From assembly GCF_029852145.1 (NCBI RefSeq), contig NC_079977.1, forward strand, positions 17,059,948 through 17,123,947: a stretch of DNA of 64,000 nucleotides. The letters run 5' to 3'. A program made the position numbers and the translations under genes. The stretch is from Microplitis mediator. Its lineage: Eukaryota; Arthropoda; Insecta; Hymenoptera; Braconidae. Positions 12,101 through 23,427 of this stretch are shown here, piece by piece; position 1 is the stretch's first letter, and every line of letters starts with the position of its first letter. Below the pieces are notes generated by a model. The model was not told the origin of the DNA and made no database searches. It saw only the letters and a list, made by a program, of their open reading frames with translations.

Positions 12101-12719
12101 CTGAGATCTAAAACACATTAATGGCAGTGAATAAAATTTTAAGTTAACATACATGATCATACAGGGCCATTTTTCGGATCTGATCAGATCTGAGTATTCA
12201 TACATGATCATATATGATCATATCTGAACATTATTTCCCGGGAAACGTCATGAACCGAAACTCAAATAATTCGAAAGGCGTAATGATCACCGTTTTCGGC
12301 ACGTCCTCTGGTGCAACAAGTAAATCGAATTTTTCATAATTTGCCGATAAAAATATGAAAAAATTATTTTTTTAGAATTTTCGCCTAGTCCATGTTGCCT
12401 TGGATAACTATTGAGATATTATTATACATCATAATATAACTTTTTTATCGGGTAACTGCAGTATAAAAATAATAGCAGTGTGCAATACAAATAGATTTAT
12501 TGCTAAATTAACGATTAAGTATTTGTTGACTTACAATACCCGAACTAGATTGGCCACCCTTTGCATTACGACCATCTGTAGAAATGAGAGTACTCAGTTG
12601 TGCACTCAATAGATAAATCTAATCCACATGTAAATAGAAGAAATCATTAATTGATAATGTATTTTAATATTTAAATATTTTGTTACCTTTACTATTGCGA
12701 TTTTTGTCAAAGTTTTCAT
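9140..12719 (-). CDS. Secreted-protein paralogue A, short exon-2 form, intact five-exon gene
   Basis: Exons (minus): 12719-12687, 12618-12535, 12107-11913, 9579-9412, 9331-9140. All junctions are GT-AG and phase 0, giving 223 residues. Exon 1 plus the start of exon 2 gives a hydrophobic leader (MKTLTKIAIVK then IYLLSAQ), so it is probably secreted. The mature part has four Cys: CDHSYPE, ECPIPK, PCGDY and TECTD. The order of Cys, the CP-(x)n-Y step and a final beta-rich segment resemble ML/GM2-activator/DUF1091 lipid-binding proteins; this is by-eye similarity only. Exon 2 lacks the 52-residue segment of B and C, and exon 3 has VNGM where they have VNCM. The 5' neighbour is the Tigger element 12901-15535; copy B faces away beyond it. 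Intron 3 (2.3 kb) contains MITEs. Confidence 0.75.
10150..10390. repeat. Dispersed GGGAAGTTATTGG module plus GTATTAGGCACCC sequence
   Basis: 10150-10270 is one of several copies of a module (GGGAAGTTATTGGTTT, then GTTTTGAGGTCCTAGGAA, then ATTCTGACTA). 10284-10385 (GGCCCAAAAGTATTAGGCACC) recurs inverted at 18580-18655 and looks like a Tc1/mariner-type terminus by eye. No coding. Confidence 0.5.
10853..11079. mobile_element. MITE with TACACAGAAAAAA termini, copy 1
   Basis: Inverted ends TACACAGAAAAAAAAG and TTTTTTTTCTGTGTA. The interior is CTTGAGTCAAGAAAAT, CGGGAACCAAGTCAAG and similar. A near copy is at 30220-30425. The interior motif type matches the larger 5331-6744 element. It lies in intron 3 of copy A. 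Confidence 0.7.
11465..11720. repeat. GAGCTC dispersed module
   Basis: Contains ACGCGTCGATTGCCACCTCAA, TTTTCGAGCTCGAAAATG and GGGGCTGGCCCG in the common order. Reading frames on both strands here come from the repeat. Confidence 0.55.
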
Positions 12720-12898
12720 TGTTCTAGTTATTGTCAGAAGTAATGATAAGAACTATTGATACTAAAAAAATTATTTAGACTTCGTTAGTATTGAAACCCG
12801 CTTGCTTAATTATCGGTAACATTCGCGATATACTAAAATTACATCAATTATCGTTATCGATAATTGCTGCTTACAAGTTAAACATATGATTGTAGAAG
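12720..12898 (-). promoter_or_regulatory. 5' flank of copy A, truncated by the Tigger insertion
   Basis: Conserved with copy D: it includes the palindrome in TTATCGTTATCGATAATT (12847-12864) and GATAA words. Homology to D runs into the TA target at 12899-12900, where the Tigger terminus begins, so sequences 180 bp or more upstream of the A start are displaced by 2.6 kb. Confidence 0.45.
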
Positions 12899-12900
12899 TA

Positions 12901-15535
12901 CAGTCAAACTCCATTAACTCGGACAGCTAGTCTACGGAGGAGCGGAAATTTCTTGGAATTTCCGAGTTAAAAGAAGCTCCTTCTCCCTTAAAAAGTAAAC
13001 TATGACGCATGCGCAACAAAACCGTTTATGATGATCACTAACACACATGTACGTATTCGTGATATCCATGTGTGTAATCAAAGCGGTTAGATATTTGTAC
13101 GCATATTTTTTATAATTACGATTATAAAAATATACATTAAAAATACATTTTAGTTATTTCATTGTTATTATTATTTTTAGTGATATCGATTATTAGTGTA
13201 ACAGTAAGTATTAAAAAGTTTACTTATTTATATTTATACTAATTTTGAGGTTAAGCATTGATATTGTTTGTGATTATGTTCCAATAATAATAAAAAATTT
13301 AATAATTTTAGAGTGTAAAAAAAAATGGGGAAGCCTACTATTACTCAATCTGATACAGATGTAAAAAAGAAAAATAAATCCAATAAAGTTTGCAAAAATT
13401 TTCCGATTAAATATAAGTTGGAAATAATCAACCGTTTAAAACGTGAACCTCTTTCTGAGGTTTTAAAAGATGTTGATGTTAAACCTAAAACCGTAAAATC
13501 CTGGGAACAAAATCGTAAACAACTTGAAGAAGCTTTGGAAGGAAATATAATTCGGCATAAACGTAGACGTGATCCAAAAAATGCAGTGCTTGATGAAGCA
13601 GTGTACATTTGGCTATCACAATTAAGAAAAACAGGTGTCCCTGTATCAGGAGTCATCTTGAAGCAACGAGCTCTCGACTTACATCAAAATATGAATTGTG
13701 AAACCAAGTTTACAGCTAGTGAAGGTTGGTTACGAAACTTTAAAAAGAGATATAATATAAAACGACGTACTATTGGTGGTGAAAAGTTGTCAGGAGATGA
13801 AGAAGCTGCCAAAAAATTTGTAACCAAGTTTAAAGATGACGTTGAATCTAAAGGGATGTCAAGAAAACAAGTTTTTAATTTTGATGAAAGTCCGTTAAAT
13901 TTTAAATCACTTTCTACTGTGACATTCAGTACAAAAGAAGAATCTGAAGTAAGTGGCTTTAAAAAAAACAAAGATCGCTTAACAATTACTGCTTGCTGTA
14001 ATGCAGATGGTACATTTAAATTACCATTAATTGTAATTAGTAAAGCCAAGAACCCGAGGGCTTTAAAAGGTATTTCAAAAGATCAATTACCCGTGTACTA
14101 CAGACATCAACAAAACGCATGGATGAGCACTCAAATATTTGAAGAATGGTTTAGAAAAGAATTCGTGCCAAAAGTTACTGAATATTTAATAAACGAAAAA
14201 CTGCCCGTGAAAGCTGTCCTTCTAGTTGATAACTGTAAAGCTCATCCTTATTTGAGAGTCAATAATATTGAGACTGTTTTCTTGCTACCAAATGTTACGG
14301 CATTAATACAGCCTCTAGATCAAGGAATACTTGAAGCAATCAAACGACGATACAAGTATATTCTCACTGTGGCATTAGCGAGTAAACAACAAGATAATGT
14401 TAAACTACCTCCTCTATTGAAAGATGTTACAATCAAAGAGGTCATTTATTGGGTGAGCCAATCTTGGGAAGCTGAGAAACGTGAAACAATTCACAAATGC
14501 TGAAATAAATTATGGCCTGCTGATCTTCAAACAGAAAATATATTAAAATCTCCTGAAGTTGATGGCTCAGAAACTATAAATACTGATAGAGTTATTTGTC
14601 CAGTTGAAAAAAATATGAGCGATGAAAAACTAACGTGTGAAGATGTGTTAGAAGTTTTGAAAAAAATCTAGGGTTATGAAAATATTGATCTAGAGTTTGT
14701 GAAGGACTGGATGAAACAAAATGATGAAGAATGGGATATTGATGTGATATTAATTTAATTTTTTATTTTGATTTAGCGTCTATTTGTCCTGATGATTTAA
14801 TAATTTAACCTAACGGCGATTAATTACTGACTGATAATTACATAAAAATTTGTATCTTTTGCTTTTATTTTTATTTTCATTTTTATCTTTTCTTTCTTTT
14901 TCTTTTTTTCTTTTAAGAATTTGAAAGATCCCTTACTGACCAAGAAATCATAAATCTTGCGAAGAACCACTGTAATAGAAGAGATGAGGATAGTGAGAAT
15001 TTGGATAACGCGAGTAAAAGTGAATTGGTACAAAAAAAAACAGTATCTGGGTCAGAAGCTTTAAACGCCGTTGACAAACTCATAGAATTTTCAAATGATT
15101 TTAAAATTTCTCCCAACACGTTAGTTCATCTACATCAATTAAAAACTGACATTATGTCTTGGATGGTATTAAATTCCAAGTAATGTTTTTCCTAAACTTT
15201 ATATTTTTTTTTATGTTTAATTATATTTTTAATATGATCTCATTTATGTACCAATAATATGTGATACGTAGTATAAAGCCATTAATTGAGCTGTGAATTC
15301 TTAAATGTAAAGTTAAAACTAAATTCATATAATTTCAATAAATAAAAAAAAAAAAAAATTATTTTACTTTGTCGTTTTAAAAAATTAGACAGGTTATGTG
15401 AGGAGAGTCACATGAATGATGCACCTACACATACAAATGTATGGTATCGGGTGGGGGACCGCGTAGCTCGTAGTGGGGGTCAAAATTGAGGAGAAGTTTC
15501 GAGTTAATGGAAGTCGAGTTATTGGAGTTTGACTG
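12901..15535 (+). mobile_element. Tigger/pogo DNA transposon (Tc1/mariner superfamily), 2.6 kb
   Basis: Starts CAGTCAAACTCCATTAACTC and ends with its inverted counterpart (TTATTGGAGTTTGACTG). TA lies directly on both sides (12899-12900, 15536-15537), as expected for Tc1/mariner/pogo insertions. The CCATTAACTCG word is repeated subterminally. It carries one transposase reading frame with two nonsense codons. It is inserted between the divergent genes A and B. Confidence 0.9.
13325..15183 (+). pseudogene. Tigger/pogo transposase, inactivated by two stop codons
   Basis: The open part is 392 residues (13325-14503). It has an N-terminal CENP-B/pipsqueak-type helix-turn-helix (about 26-75), a second CENP-B-like DNA-binding region (about 87-155, ending FKKRYNIKRRT), and a DDE/DDD catalytic domain. 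The catalytic signatures are FNFDESPL (about 184), LLVDNCKAHP (about 299) and PLDQGILEAIKRRYK (about 331). The first stop, TGA at 14501-14503, replaces a codon followed in frame by NKLWPADLQ. A second stop, TAG near 14668, interrupts further homologous-looking tail. After a possible intron with a pyrimidine-rich acceptor at 14917, the frame 14920-15183 (FERSLTDQEIINLAKNH...) looks like the C-terminal tail. This is a dead copy that may still be mobilised in trans by its ends. Confidence 0.85.
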
Positions 15536-15537
15536 TA

Positions 15538-16039
15538 ATTTGTAAAGTGAGCAGCTTAGAAATAGATCGAAAATTATTTCTTTTAATTATTATAGCTCGA
15601 TAACAAAACGGTGAGGTGCTACTTTTATATTTTTAACTTATTCTAAAAACATTTTTTAACACTCTACTACTTTTTTTCCAATTCTGTTGAGAGAATTTTT
15701 TAATATAATAAAAAATAGTTAGAGAGACCGAACATTTTACATACTTTAAATGGGACATGACCCTCAAAATCGTGAATTTCGCCTTCAAATATCTCGCGAT
15801 CTAAACGGTCAAAAATTATGAAATTTCAGGAATTCATAAATAAAGCTATTCTAAACGTGTGAAAAAAATTTCAGCCGAATCTGTCGAAAAGTGGTTTCAT
15901 GCTGGAACTATCTTAAGAGAGTCGAGTTTCCATCGGATTTTAAAGGGCTCAAAAACGAATAATGATGTTTTGGAACTATGCGATATCAAAAATAGCTCGA
16001 AGAGTTTAAATATTTTTAAAATATCAATTTTCTTTATGC
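15538..16039. repeat. Sequence upstream of copy B; 15910-16040 shared with upstream of C
   Basis: 15910-16040 (AGTTTCCATCGGATTTTAAAG, GGCTCAAAAACGAATAATGAT and following) is nearly the same as 26127-26260 upstream of C, so the B/C duplication includes it. 15861-16131 is open, but the frame is not conserved in C. No gene is called. Confidence 0.5.
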
Positions 16040-16259
16040 TTATCCTTGGATACAATATAATCATGCGTTTAACTTGCAAACATCAATTATCGATAAAGAT
16101 AATTACTGTAATTGTAGTTTATTGCGAATAATACCAATAAATGAGCAAGTGAGTTTCAGTACTAACAAAGTATAAAATAATTTTTTTGTGACAATATTTC
16201 TCATCATTACTCCTGACAATTGTCAGTTTTCATTTGTTTATATATTAATATATAAAAAA
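16040..16259 (+). promoter_or_regulatory. Promoter region of copy B with TATA box
   Basis: TATAAAA at 16171-16177, 89 bp before the start codon; the same box occurs in C. ATTATCGATAAAGATAATT (16086-16104) contains the DREF-like TATCGATA palindrome and matches positions upstream of A, C and D. GATAA and CGCGAATA words are also conserved. Confidence 0.5.
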
Positions 16260-19200
16260 ATGAAAACTTTAACAATAATCGCAATAGTAAATTTAGAGGT
16301 AACAAAATTTTTTAATATTAAAATACATTATCTAAAATGATTTTTTCTATTTACGTGCGGATTAGATTTATCTATTGAGTGCACAATTGGGTACTCAAGT
16401 CAATCAAAATGAGGATTGCGATCTTCAGACAGCAGCCTCTATGGGGGCAAGTGCATCTAGTGAGGGAGCAAATGTAGAAGTTGAAGGACAGGCAAATTTA
16501 CCTTCATGCGAATGTCTGAGGCGTAAAGATATCCAAGGCTCTGTTAGCGTTTCTACAAACGGTATAAATGCAAAGGGGGGCGTCTCTCAATCTGGTTCGG
16601 TTATTGTAAGTCAATAAATACTTGATTATTAATTTAGCAACAAATCTCATTGTTTTCAACACTTTTATAACTTATATGCTGTACTTACTCGAAAAAAAAA
16701 ATTTAATCACATCTAATTCTACCTAAATAGTTATCGATAATCAATCGCCGGTTTTCGCACGATATTGTTACGTATAATTTAATATTACTTCATGAAATAA
16801 TGCATGCTGTAAATATTTTTAAAAAATCTGAAAACCGCCTGACCCTGTGGGCCAGCCCCAAAACTTCCCGCTGTTTTCGAGCTCAGGAATTACTTGTAAA
16901 TTTTTGAGCTGGTCGAGCTCAAAAATTTGTTAGGCCGGTAAACCATACCTTCACTGAAATATTATAATTTTTGTCCGACGATATCTTTGGAACGAATGAA
17001 CCAATTTGAACGTTCTTGGTTGTAATTGAAAGAGCTCAACAAGACTTAAAACTGACTACATTTTGAGGTGAATCGGGCAAGTGGTTTATAAGTTATACGC
17101 AAAAAACCATAATCAAAAAAAAATTTTTATTTTTATTCTTCGTATAACTTGTAAACTACATGAGCGATCTACCCCAAAATCTATTCAATTCTAAGTTTTG
17201 GTGAACTCTTTCGATTGCCACCAAGAACATTCAAATCGGTTGATTCGTTTCAAAGATATCGTTGGACAAAAAAAAGATCACACACACACATACACACATA
17301 CATACACACGGACGTCCATCCGGGAATAGTCAGAATAGCTTTCTAGGACCTCAAAACGTCGACATCTGATGGAAATTCGATATTTACATAATTATGTACG
17401 TAATTTCACTCATTATATGAATCAAAACATATATATATTTTATTATATTATACTTTATAAATTAGCTACATACCATCCATATATGACTCAAATATATTGA
17501 GCATTATATGAGACAATATATATAGAAAAATATAAAATATTATATAAAAAGAAATATATAATCTAATATATGTAAAAAAATATATATTCGTATATATTTT
17601 TGCCGCCATATATTCATCACATATCCACCACATATATTTTATATATTTTTAATAATATATAGCTCTTCCGAGCGGGATCTTAAGCCAACAAATGTTTATA
17701 AGAGGCTCAAAAAAAAAAATCGTCGGTTTTTTAGGTCACCCTAGTATATATGTAACCATGTAAAATTATATATGATCACATAAATTTTTCATTCCTGTGA
17801 TATATATCTAATTTTTCTGTTGATGTTTTCTGTCAGTGTTGTTGTGATGAGTTCTTTAAATATAGGCGGCTAATTTAAAATTCAATTCACAGCCAATAAT
17901 TTTTTTAGATCCCCGGGGTTAACTGCATGGAAACAGAGACTTCCAAAGATGGAACAGACCAAGGATATAAGTATATTGTAGACATTGAACGAACTGATTT
18001 AATCACGCCTGGTAACATCTATTTATATACACATTACGATAAAGATAACGATTCATATGGTGAATATTATGAAACTATGGAGACAGGAAATGACCTCAAA
18101 ATAGTAATAATTTTGTTTAAATAACTTTCTATTGTAAAAATCAACGGTATCAAAATCGACCTATTTTAATATTGTTGCGGTGTTAAAATGAACAAAAAGG
18201 TGGAGTGGTGTTATTCAACCGGTGTTATATTAACGAATCCTATTGTCCTCTCTATACCAATGTTTGTGTCTTCTGTGCGCAAGTCTGCGCGGTCAAACTC
18301 GGAATGTACGAAAAAAAACATTTTTCAAGTAGAATATAATTGTTTTACAATGGTATAGGTGCAGGTGGGAAGATTTGAATTGCCCGCCACTAAGCTTCTT
18401 TTTTGATTGGTTGCGCGAAAAAACGGAGTGGAAGACAGGATCGTTAACATTAGGGAGAGAAGCTTGTTAAATTGTGTGAGAGTATAACACTACGAAGAGT
18501 TACAATGGGGAGATTCTACTCTAACAAAAGCCAAGCCAGTTCCGACAAACGATAATTAAAACAATACATAACTTATTTCCATAGGCCATAAAACATCTAG
18601 TGAGCTAATTACAAATTATGTCTATTAGGGTGCCTAATACTTCTGGCGAAGTCTGTACATACGCTCGGACTTCTTCTCGAAAATAATCAGAATAGATTCC
18701 TACGACCTCAATACGTCTATGTCTGTTGAAAACCCGGTTTTTAAAAATCGGACCGAAACCAATAATTTTGGCGCTTCGAGCTCTAGGCATGCAATTCATA
18801 AATTAGATATAAAACTTTGTTGACTAAAAATCTATCATGTATAATAAATAGAATTTTGTTGACTAAGAATCTATTACGTATAAGATTTTTTATTACTTGA
18901 AGTTCATACGAAACTTACTTTTCAAGTCAGTCTCTCAGGTCAACGGGTAGCGGGTTAAGCTTTCAAGCGTGAGGTCCGCGGTTCAAATCCTGCACCCACC
19001 CGAATCTTTATTTTCTTATTTTTGTAGAAAGAATTCTATATAATTATACATAATAATTATATACAACTATACATAATTATATACACGGAAAAAAATTAAT
19101 CGTGAATGCAACATGATGCAGTCTTGGTAAATAAACATGATGAAATCATGTTGCATTCACATTATGTGTCATGTTTCGGTTACATGATAGTCATGTTGCG

Positions 19201-22041
19201 GTAACATGAGAAAATCATGTTGCATTCACATGATTTGTCATGTTTCGGCTACATGATAATCATGTTACGGTAACATGAGAAAATCATGTGGCATTCACAT
19301 GATAATCATGTTTCGGCTACATGATAATCATGTTGCGGTAACATGAGAAAAATCATGTTGCATTCACATGATTTGTCATGTTTCGGCTACATGATAATCA
19401 TGTTGCGGTAACATGAGAAAATCATGTGAATGCAACATGATTTGTCATGTTTCGGCTACATGACAATATGTGGCAGCAACATGATTATCATGTAGCCAAA
19501 ACATGACAGATCATGTGAATGCAACATGATTTTCTCATGTTACCGCAACATGATTATCATGTAGCCGAAACATGATTATCATGTGAATGCCACATGATTT
19601 CATCATGTTTATTTACCAAGACTGCATCATGTTGCATTCACGATTAATTTTTTTCCGTATAGGGACATTATTTATCTATAATTTTTTTATTCGGATGGGC
19701 ATAAGCAGGCATAAACATACCTGATCAGAGATGAACTGGCCTGGTCAGGTATGATCATACCCGGTCATTTTTCATGTCTAATGAGGCCTGAAGACTCATG
19801 TCTGTTCATGTCTGATCAGGTCTGATCATTTTTTCCCGGGTGTTTTATACGATAATATCAACGTCCGTGTGGGCGATTATTCTTTAAAGTTCTTCATAAA
19901 TTGGTGAATCTGTTGTGTCATTAATTTTTGAAACAATAATAAATTTTTTTTGTACTTGAAACACAATTCGACTTTTACCCGGGAAAAACGGATTAGATCT
20001 GACCAGATATAATTATATCTGGTCAGATCTAATTATATCTGATCAGATCTATTTATATCTGGTTAGATATGGGATTTGAGATATAATCAGATCTAGTTAT
20101 ATCTGATCAGATCTAAACAGATATAACTATATCTGAATTGAAAAATACATCAGACCTGATCAGATATAGTCATATCTGATCAGATCTAAACAGATATAAC
20201 TATATCTGAGTTGAAAAATACATCAGACATGACCAGATCTAGTCATATCTGATCAGATCTAAAGAGATATAACTATATCTGAGTTAAAAAATTCATCAGA
20301 CATGATCAGATCTAGTCATATCTGATCAGATCTAAACAGTTATAACTATATCTGGATTGCAAAATGCATTAGACATGAAAAGGTCTTATCATATCTGGCC
20401 AGATCTAAACAGATATAACTATATCTGGATTGCAAAATACATTAGACATGAAAAGGTCTTATTATATCTGGCCAGATATAACTATATCGAAGTTGTCAAC
20501 AGCATCAGATTCGATCAGATCTGATTAAGTAGTTATGCATATATTATAGTAAATCATATAAAGGATGAATAACAATGGGTCTTTAATTCTTTTACCATTT
20601 TATTTATTGACAAATATATTCCATCACATATTTGTTAAAGATTATAATTGATACATGTAGATATTTTCAACTAGCTTCTATTTAATAATTTTTTTTTTTA
20701 GTAATTGATCAAGACAGATACGCAAAAAGTAAAAAAAAAATAGTATTGACTGAATATTGTTCCATAAAAATGTAATTTTTATTGATGTGATTATTTATCT
20801 ATTATTTTTTATTCCTTAATAAATTTTGTGTAAGTTATTTGGAGCATGACATAAATAATTTTCAACTTTTATAAGAGTATTCATCGATTTAAAATCTTTG
20901 AATTTAATCAAACAGAATTCGTTTTGTAGCTCAACTGGTATTATATGATTTATTTTTTCTCTACAATTGTGATTAAAAAATATTTTTACATGCATAACGC
21001 GATAATACTGTAAAGATAAATATAAGTTGTTGTCAATAACAAAAAAAATCGTATAGAACCATATTTCACTTTATTATTACTGGTAGTAATAATAACATTA
21101 GAACTGTCATTTTTAGTTTTTTGAAAAATTTGAGAGGTAAAAACTGTTTTATTTATGTTCGCTTTTGTGTAAATTGATACGGTTTTATGATCAAGACCCA
21201 TAGTCAGGAAAGTTTGTATCTCAAACTCATTCAAAAATATGACCAGATCTGACCAGATATGACCAGATCTAATAAGATTAATTTTTCGTTATATCTGGTC
21301 AGATCTGGTCAGATCTGAAAAGATTATTTTTTAGTTATATCTGGCCAGATCTCGTCAGATAGAGACAATTTAAAAATCTGGCCAGATCTGCTAAGGCAGA
21401 TCTGGCCAGATCTTTTTATATATGGCCAGATCTAATCCGTTTTTCCCGGGTAATACTTCGAAATAAAGCTAATTTTTTCAACACTGCCTAACATCGGGAA
21501 AAATTTTAACACCACTACCGGTGTTATTTTAACACCGATAACCTTAACACCAAGATAACATATTGTGACCGTTATTAAAACTATTTATTTGTAAACAATA
21601 GTACTTAGCCAAGATAACCGCGAATGATGATGTTGTTTACGAATCAACGGATGGTGATAAAATGAAACCTGCGTGCGATCATTCATATCCTGAGAAAACT
21701 CCTGAAGCCAATGTTTGGAAAATTATAAATTTGCTTGTTATGGACGGCCAAGAATGCCCAATACCAGAAGTATTTAAACAATTATGAGCAATACTTTTTT
21801 GCGTAACATTAAAACTATAGGTAATCTATAATTTCCATTTATTCTTTAGGGGACAAATTATACTCTTCCTATTAAGATGTCATCAGTAGAACTTTCGTTC
21901 AATGAACCAATACCATGCGGTGAATATTTGTTAAATCTCTATTTAGACTCGCCGAAGGATAAGTTTGTACTGGGAGTTCATCTAAAATGGAACATTGAAA
22001 AGGGTTCAACTGAGTGCACAGATGAGGCTCATCAACTTTAA
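16260..22041 (+). CDS. Secreted-protein paralogue B, long exon-2 form, intact five-exon gene
   Basis: Exons: 16260-16298, 16366-16605, 17909-18103, 21602-21769, 21850-22041. All are GT-AG and phase 0, giving 277 residues. The leader is MKTLTIIAIVNLE joined to IYLLSAQL, a good signal peptide cut near Ala/Gln. Exon 2 adds an Ala/Ser/Glu/Gly-rich segment with three Cys (EDCDLQ, PSCEC) that copies A and D lack; exon 3 has a further Cys (VNCMETE). Exons 4-5 carry PACDHSYPE, ECPIPE, PCGEY and TECTDE. The mature protein thus has eight Cys against four in A. The C-terminal part resembles ML/GM2-activator/DUF1091 lipid-binding proteins (tentative). Intron 1 is 67 bp and intron 4 is 80 bp; intron 3 is 3.5 kb and full of MITEs. 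The exon-3 frame continues past the donor for six codons to a stop. AATAAA follows at 22081. Confidence 0.78.
16830..17390. repeat. GAGCTC/GGGCCAGCCCC module and CTAGGACCTCAAAACGTCGAC module
   Basis: In intron 2 of copy B. 16845-16930 carries the GGGCCAGCCCCAAAACTTCCC block and GAGCTC words. 17322-17385 carries AGTCAGAATAGCTTTCTAGG and the CGTCGACATCTGATGG block. A short CACACACATACA run lies at 17279-17310. Related full-length arrangement at 33395-34188. Confidence 0.6.
17395..17740. repeat. TATAT-rich element shared by intron 2 of B and C
   Basis: Runs of ATATATATTTTATTATATTAT and GAGCATTATATGAGA, then ATCACATATCCACCA and GCGGGATCTTAA. Near-identical sequence lies at 27655-27960 in copy C, so it was present before the B/C duplication. 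No coding. Confidence 0.6.
18590..18790. repeat. Inverted copy of the GTATTAGGCACCC + GGGAAGTT-type module
   Basis: Reads as the reverse complement of 10150-10385: GGGTGCCTAATACTT, then AGAATAGATTCCTACGACCTC and AAAATCGGACCGAAACCAAT. In intron 3 of copy B; no coding. Confidence 0.5.
18927..19001 (+). other. Decayed tRNA-like sequence
   Basis: Has a B-box-like GGTTCAAATCC and a D-arm-like GGTCAACGGGTAGC at roughly tRNA spacing. The T stem and acceptor stem do not pair well (CGCGG opposite CCTGC). A tRNA-derived repeat or pseudogene is likelier than a functional tRNA. Confidence 0.35.
19082..19660. mobile_element. Near-perfect 580-bp palindrome of CATG units (TACACGGAAAAAAATTAATCG termini)
   Basis: The ends TACACGGAAAAAAATTAATCG and CGATTAATTTTTTTCCGTATA are inverted. 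The interior is a chain of TCATGTTGCGGTAACATGA, GAAAATCATGTTGCATTCAC and TTTCGGCTACATGATAA units, present in one orientation in the left half and inverted in the right half. No coding. It belongs to the TACACGG-ended group of palindromic MITEs. Confidence 0.75.
19978..21450. mobile_element. MITE with CCCGGGAAAAACGGATTAGATCT termini, copy 1 (1.47 kb)
   Basis: Starts CCCGGGAAAAACGGATTAGA and ends with the inverted counterpart; TA lies on both sides. Both ends are long arrays of ATCTGATCAGATCT and ATCTGGCCAGATAT units. Copy C has the matching intron without it (cgacttttgatacttcg at about 29286-29302), so the insertion post-dates the B/C split or was lost in C. The centre (20520-21240) is AT-rich with no recognised protein. 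Confidence 0.8.
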
Positions 22042-22080
22042 TAATTATTCATTATTGTAATGTTTACTATTCACAATGAA

Positions 22081-22086
22081 AATAAA
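22081..22086 (+). terminator. Poly(A) signal AATAAA of copy B
   Basis: Lies 40 bp after the stop codon of B, in the sequence GAAAATAAAACATCG, conserved in A and C. Confidence 0.6.
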
Positions 22087-22819
22087 ACATCGTGGAAACA
22101 CTAATTTCGTAATTTTTTTCATACCTTAAGCGCAAGAGCACTGAGGGTGCTTTATTAACGGATTTTTTGGGATTCGGATTTTAATGTCAAGTTTTCAAAA
22201 AAATAGTTTTCTGATTGATTCTAAAAGCTTGACATTGAAATGAAAAGAACTAGAAAACAATGCGGAATTTGAAATAAATTTTTCTGATAATAATTAGTAG
22301 AGAACAAAATTGTCAACAAAAAAAAACCTATGACATTTTGTGATAAGACTGATAGTTTTGCTGGAAAAGTAAAAAGATTTCAATATTTACTACCCGGGAA
22401 AAGCGGATTAGATCTGGCCAGATCTTTAAATTGTCTCTATCTGACGAGATCTGGCCAAATATAATCAGATCTGACCAGATATAACTAAAAAACAATCTTA
22501 TTAGATCTGACCAGATCTGGTTATATTTTTAAATTGTTTCTATCTGGCAAGACATGGCCAGATATAACTAGATCTGAACAGATGTATTCAAACAGATCTC
22601 TCTACCTAGATCTTTCAGTTGCTATTTTTTTTATTATTATCCTAGATAAATTTTAAATGTTTATGTATAAAATCCAGATGCTATTATGGAATAGGAAAGA
22701 TAATTATTGATAATTAGATATGTCTTTTATTCTCATTCTACGCTTGAGATAACATTTTTAAACATACACTTATATTAAAAATTCCTAAACTTAAATTGTA
22801 TTAATGAAAGTAATACGAG

Positions 22820-23420
22820 CTAAACTTGTTTACACGTCAATAAATTTGACCAATGTGAGATCTTTGAGTAATAGCTCAATCTCAAAATATTTTAAACTTA
22901 AATAAATAACTTTATTATTAAATTTACTTAAATTATTTAATTCAATCATTAAACATTTTACACATTTATCATAGGTCAATATAAAAATTAACATATATAT
23001 TAAAATATAATTTGTATTGTAGTAATAGACAATAATTAGTCAGCAATGTTTTTAGGCTTCAATTTAATAATTTAAGTAAATTTAATAATTACGTTCAAAA
23101 TAACTGTTTTAAACATATGAATAAAGGTAGTAAAAAAAATTGTTTACGCGTCAACAAATTTGACCAGTGCGAGACTTTGAGTCACTACTCAGTTTAGAAA
23201 CTTTTTAATCTCAGAATGTTTAAATAAAAATAATAAAAAAAAATTCTTTATGCGTAAACAAACTTGCCCAGTACTAGATCGTTGAGTCAGTACTCAATCA
23301 CAAAATTTGCTAAACTTAAAACGTATTAATGAAAATAATAAAAGCTAAATTTGTTTGCACGTCATCAAATTTGACTGGTACAAAATGTTCGAGTCAGTAC
23401 TCAATCTACAAATTTTCAAA
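22820..23420. repeat. Four direct repeats (CGTCAACAAATTTGACCAG ... GAGTCAGTACTCAATC)
   Basis: Units at about 22835, 23148, 23250 and 23355 share a CGTCAAYAAATTTGACC block, then GTACAAGAT-like, then GAGTCAGTACTCAATCT. Spacing is irregular. It is the internal part of the 22393-24100 element. Confidence 0.6.
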
Positions 23421-23427
23421 GTTTAAA

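Noticed and set aside
13345..14049. Minus-strand frames of 103 and 121 codons
   Set aside because: Shadows of the Tigger transposase on the opposite strand.
16375..16617. A stand-alone 80-codon gene starting at TTG in copies B and C
   Set aside because: It is exon 2 of a spliced gene: a signal-peptide exon with a good donor lies 67-68 bp upstream and a GTAAGT donor precedes its apparent stop.
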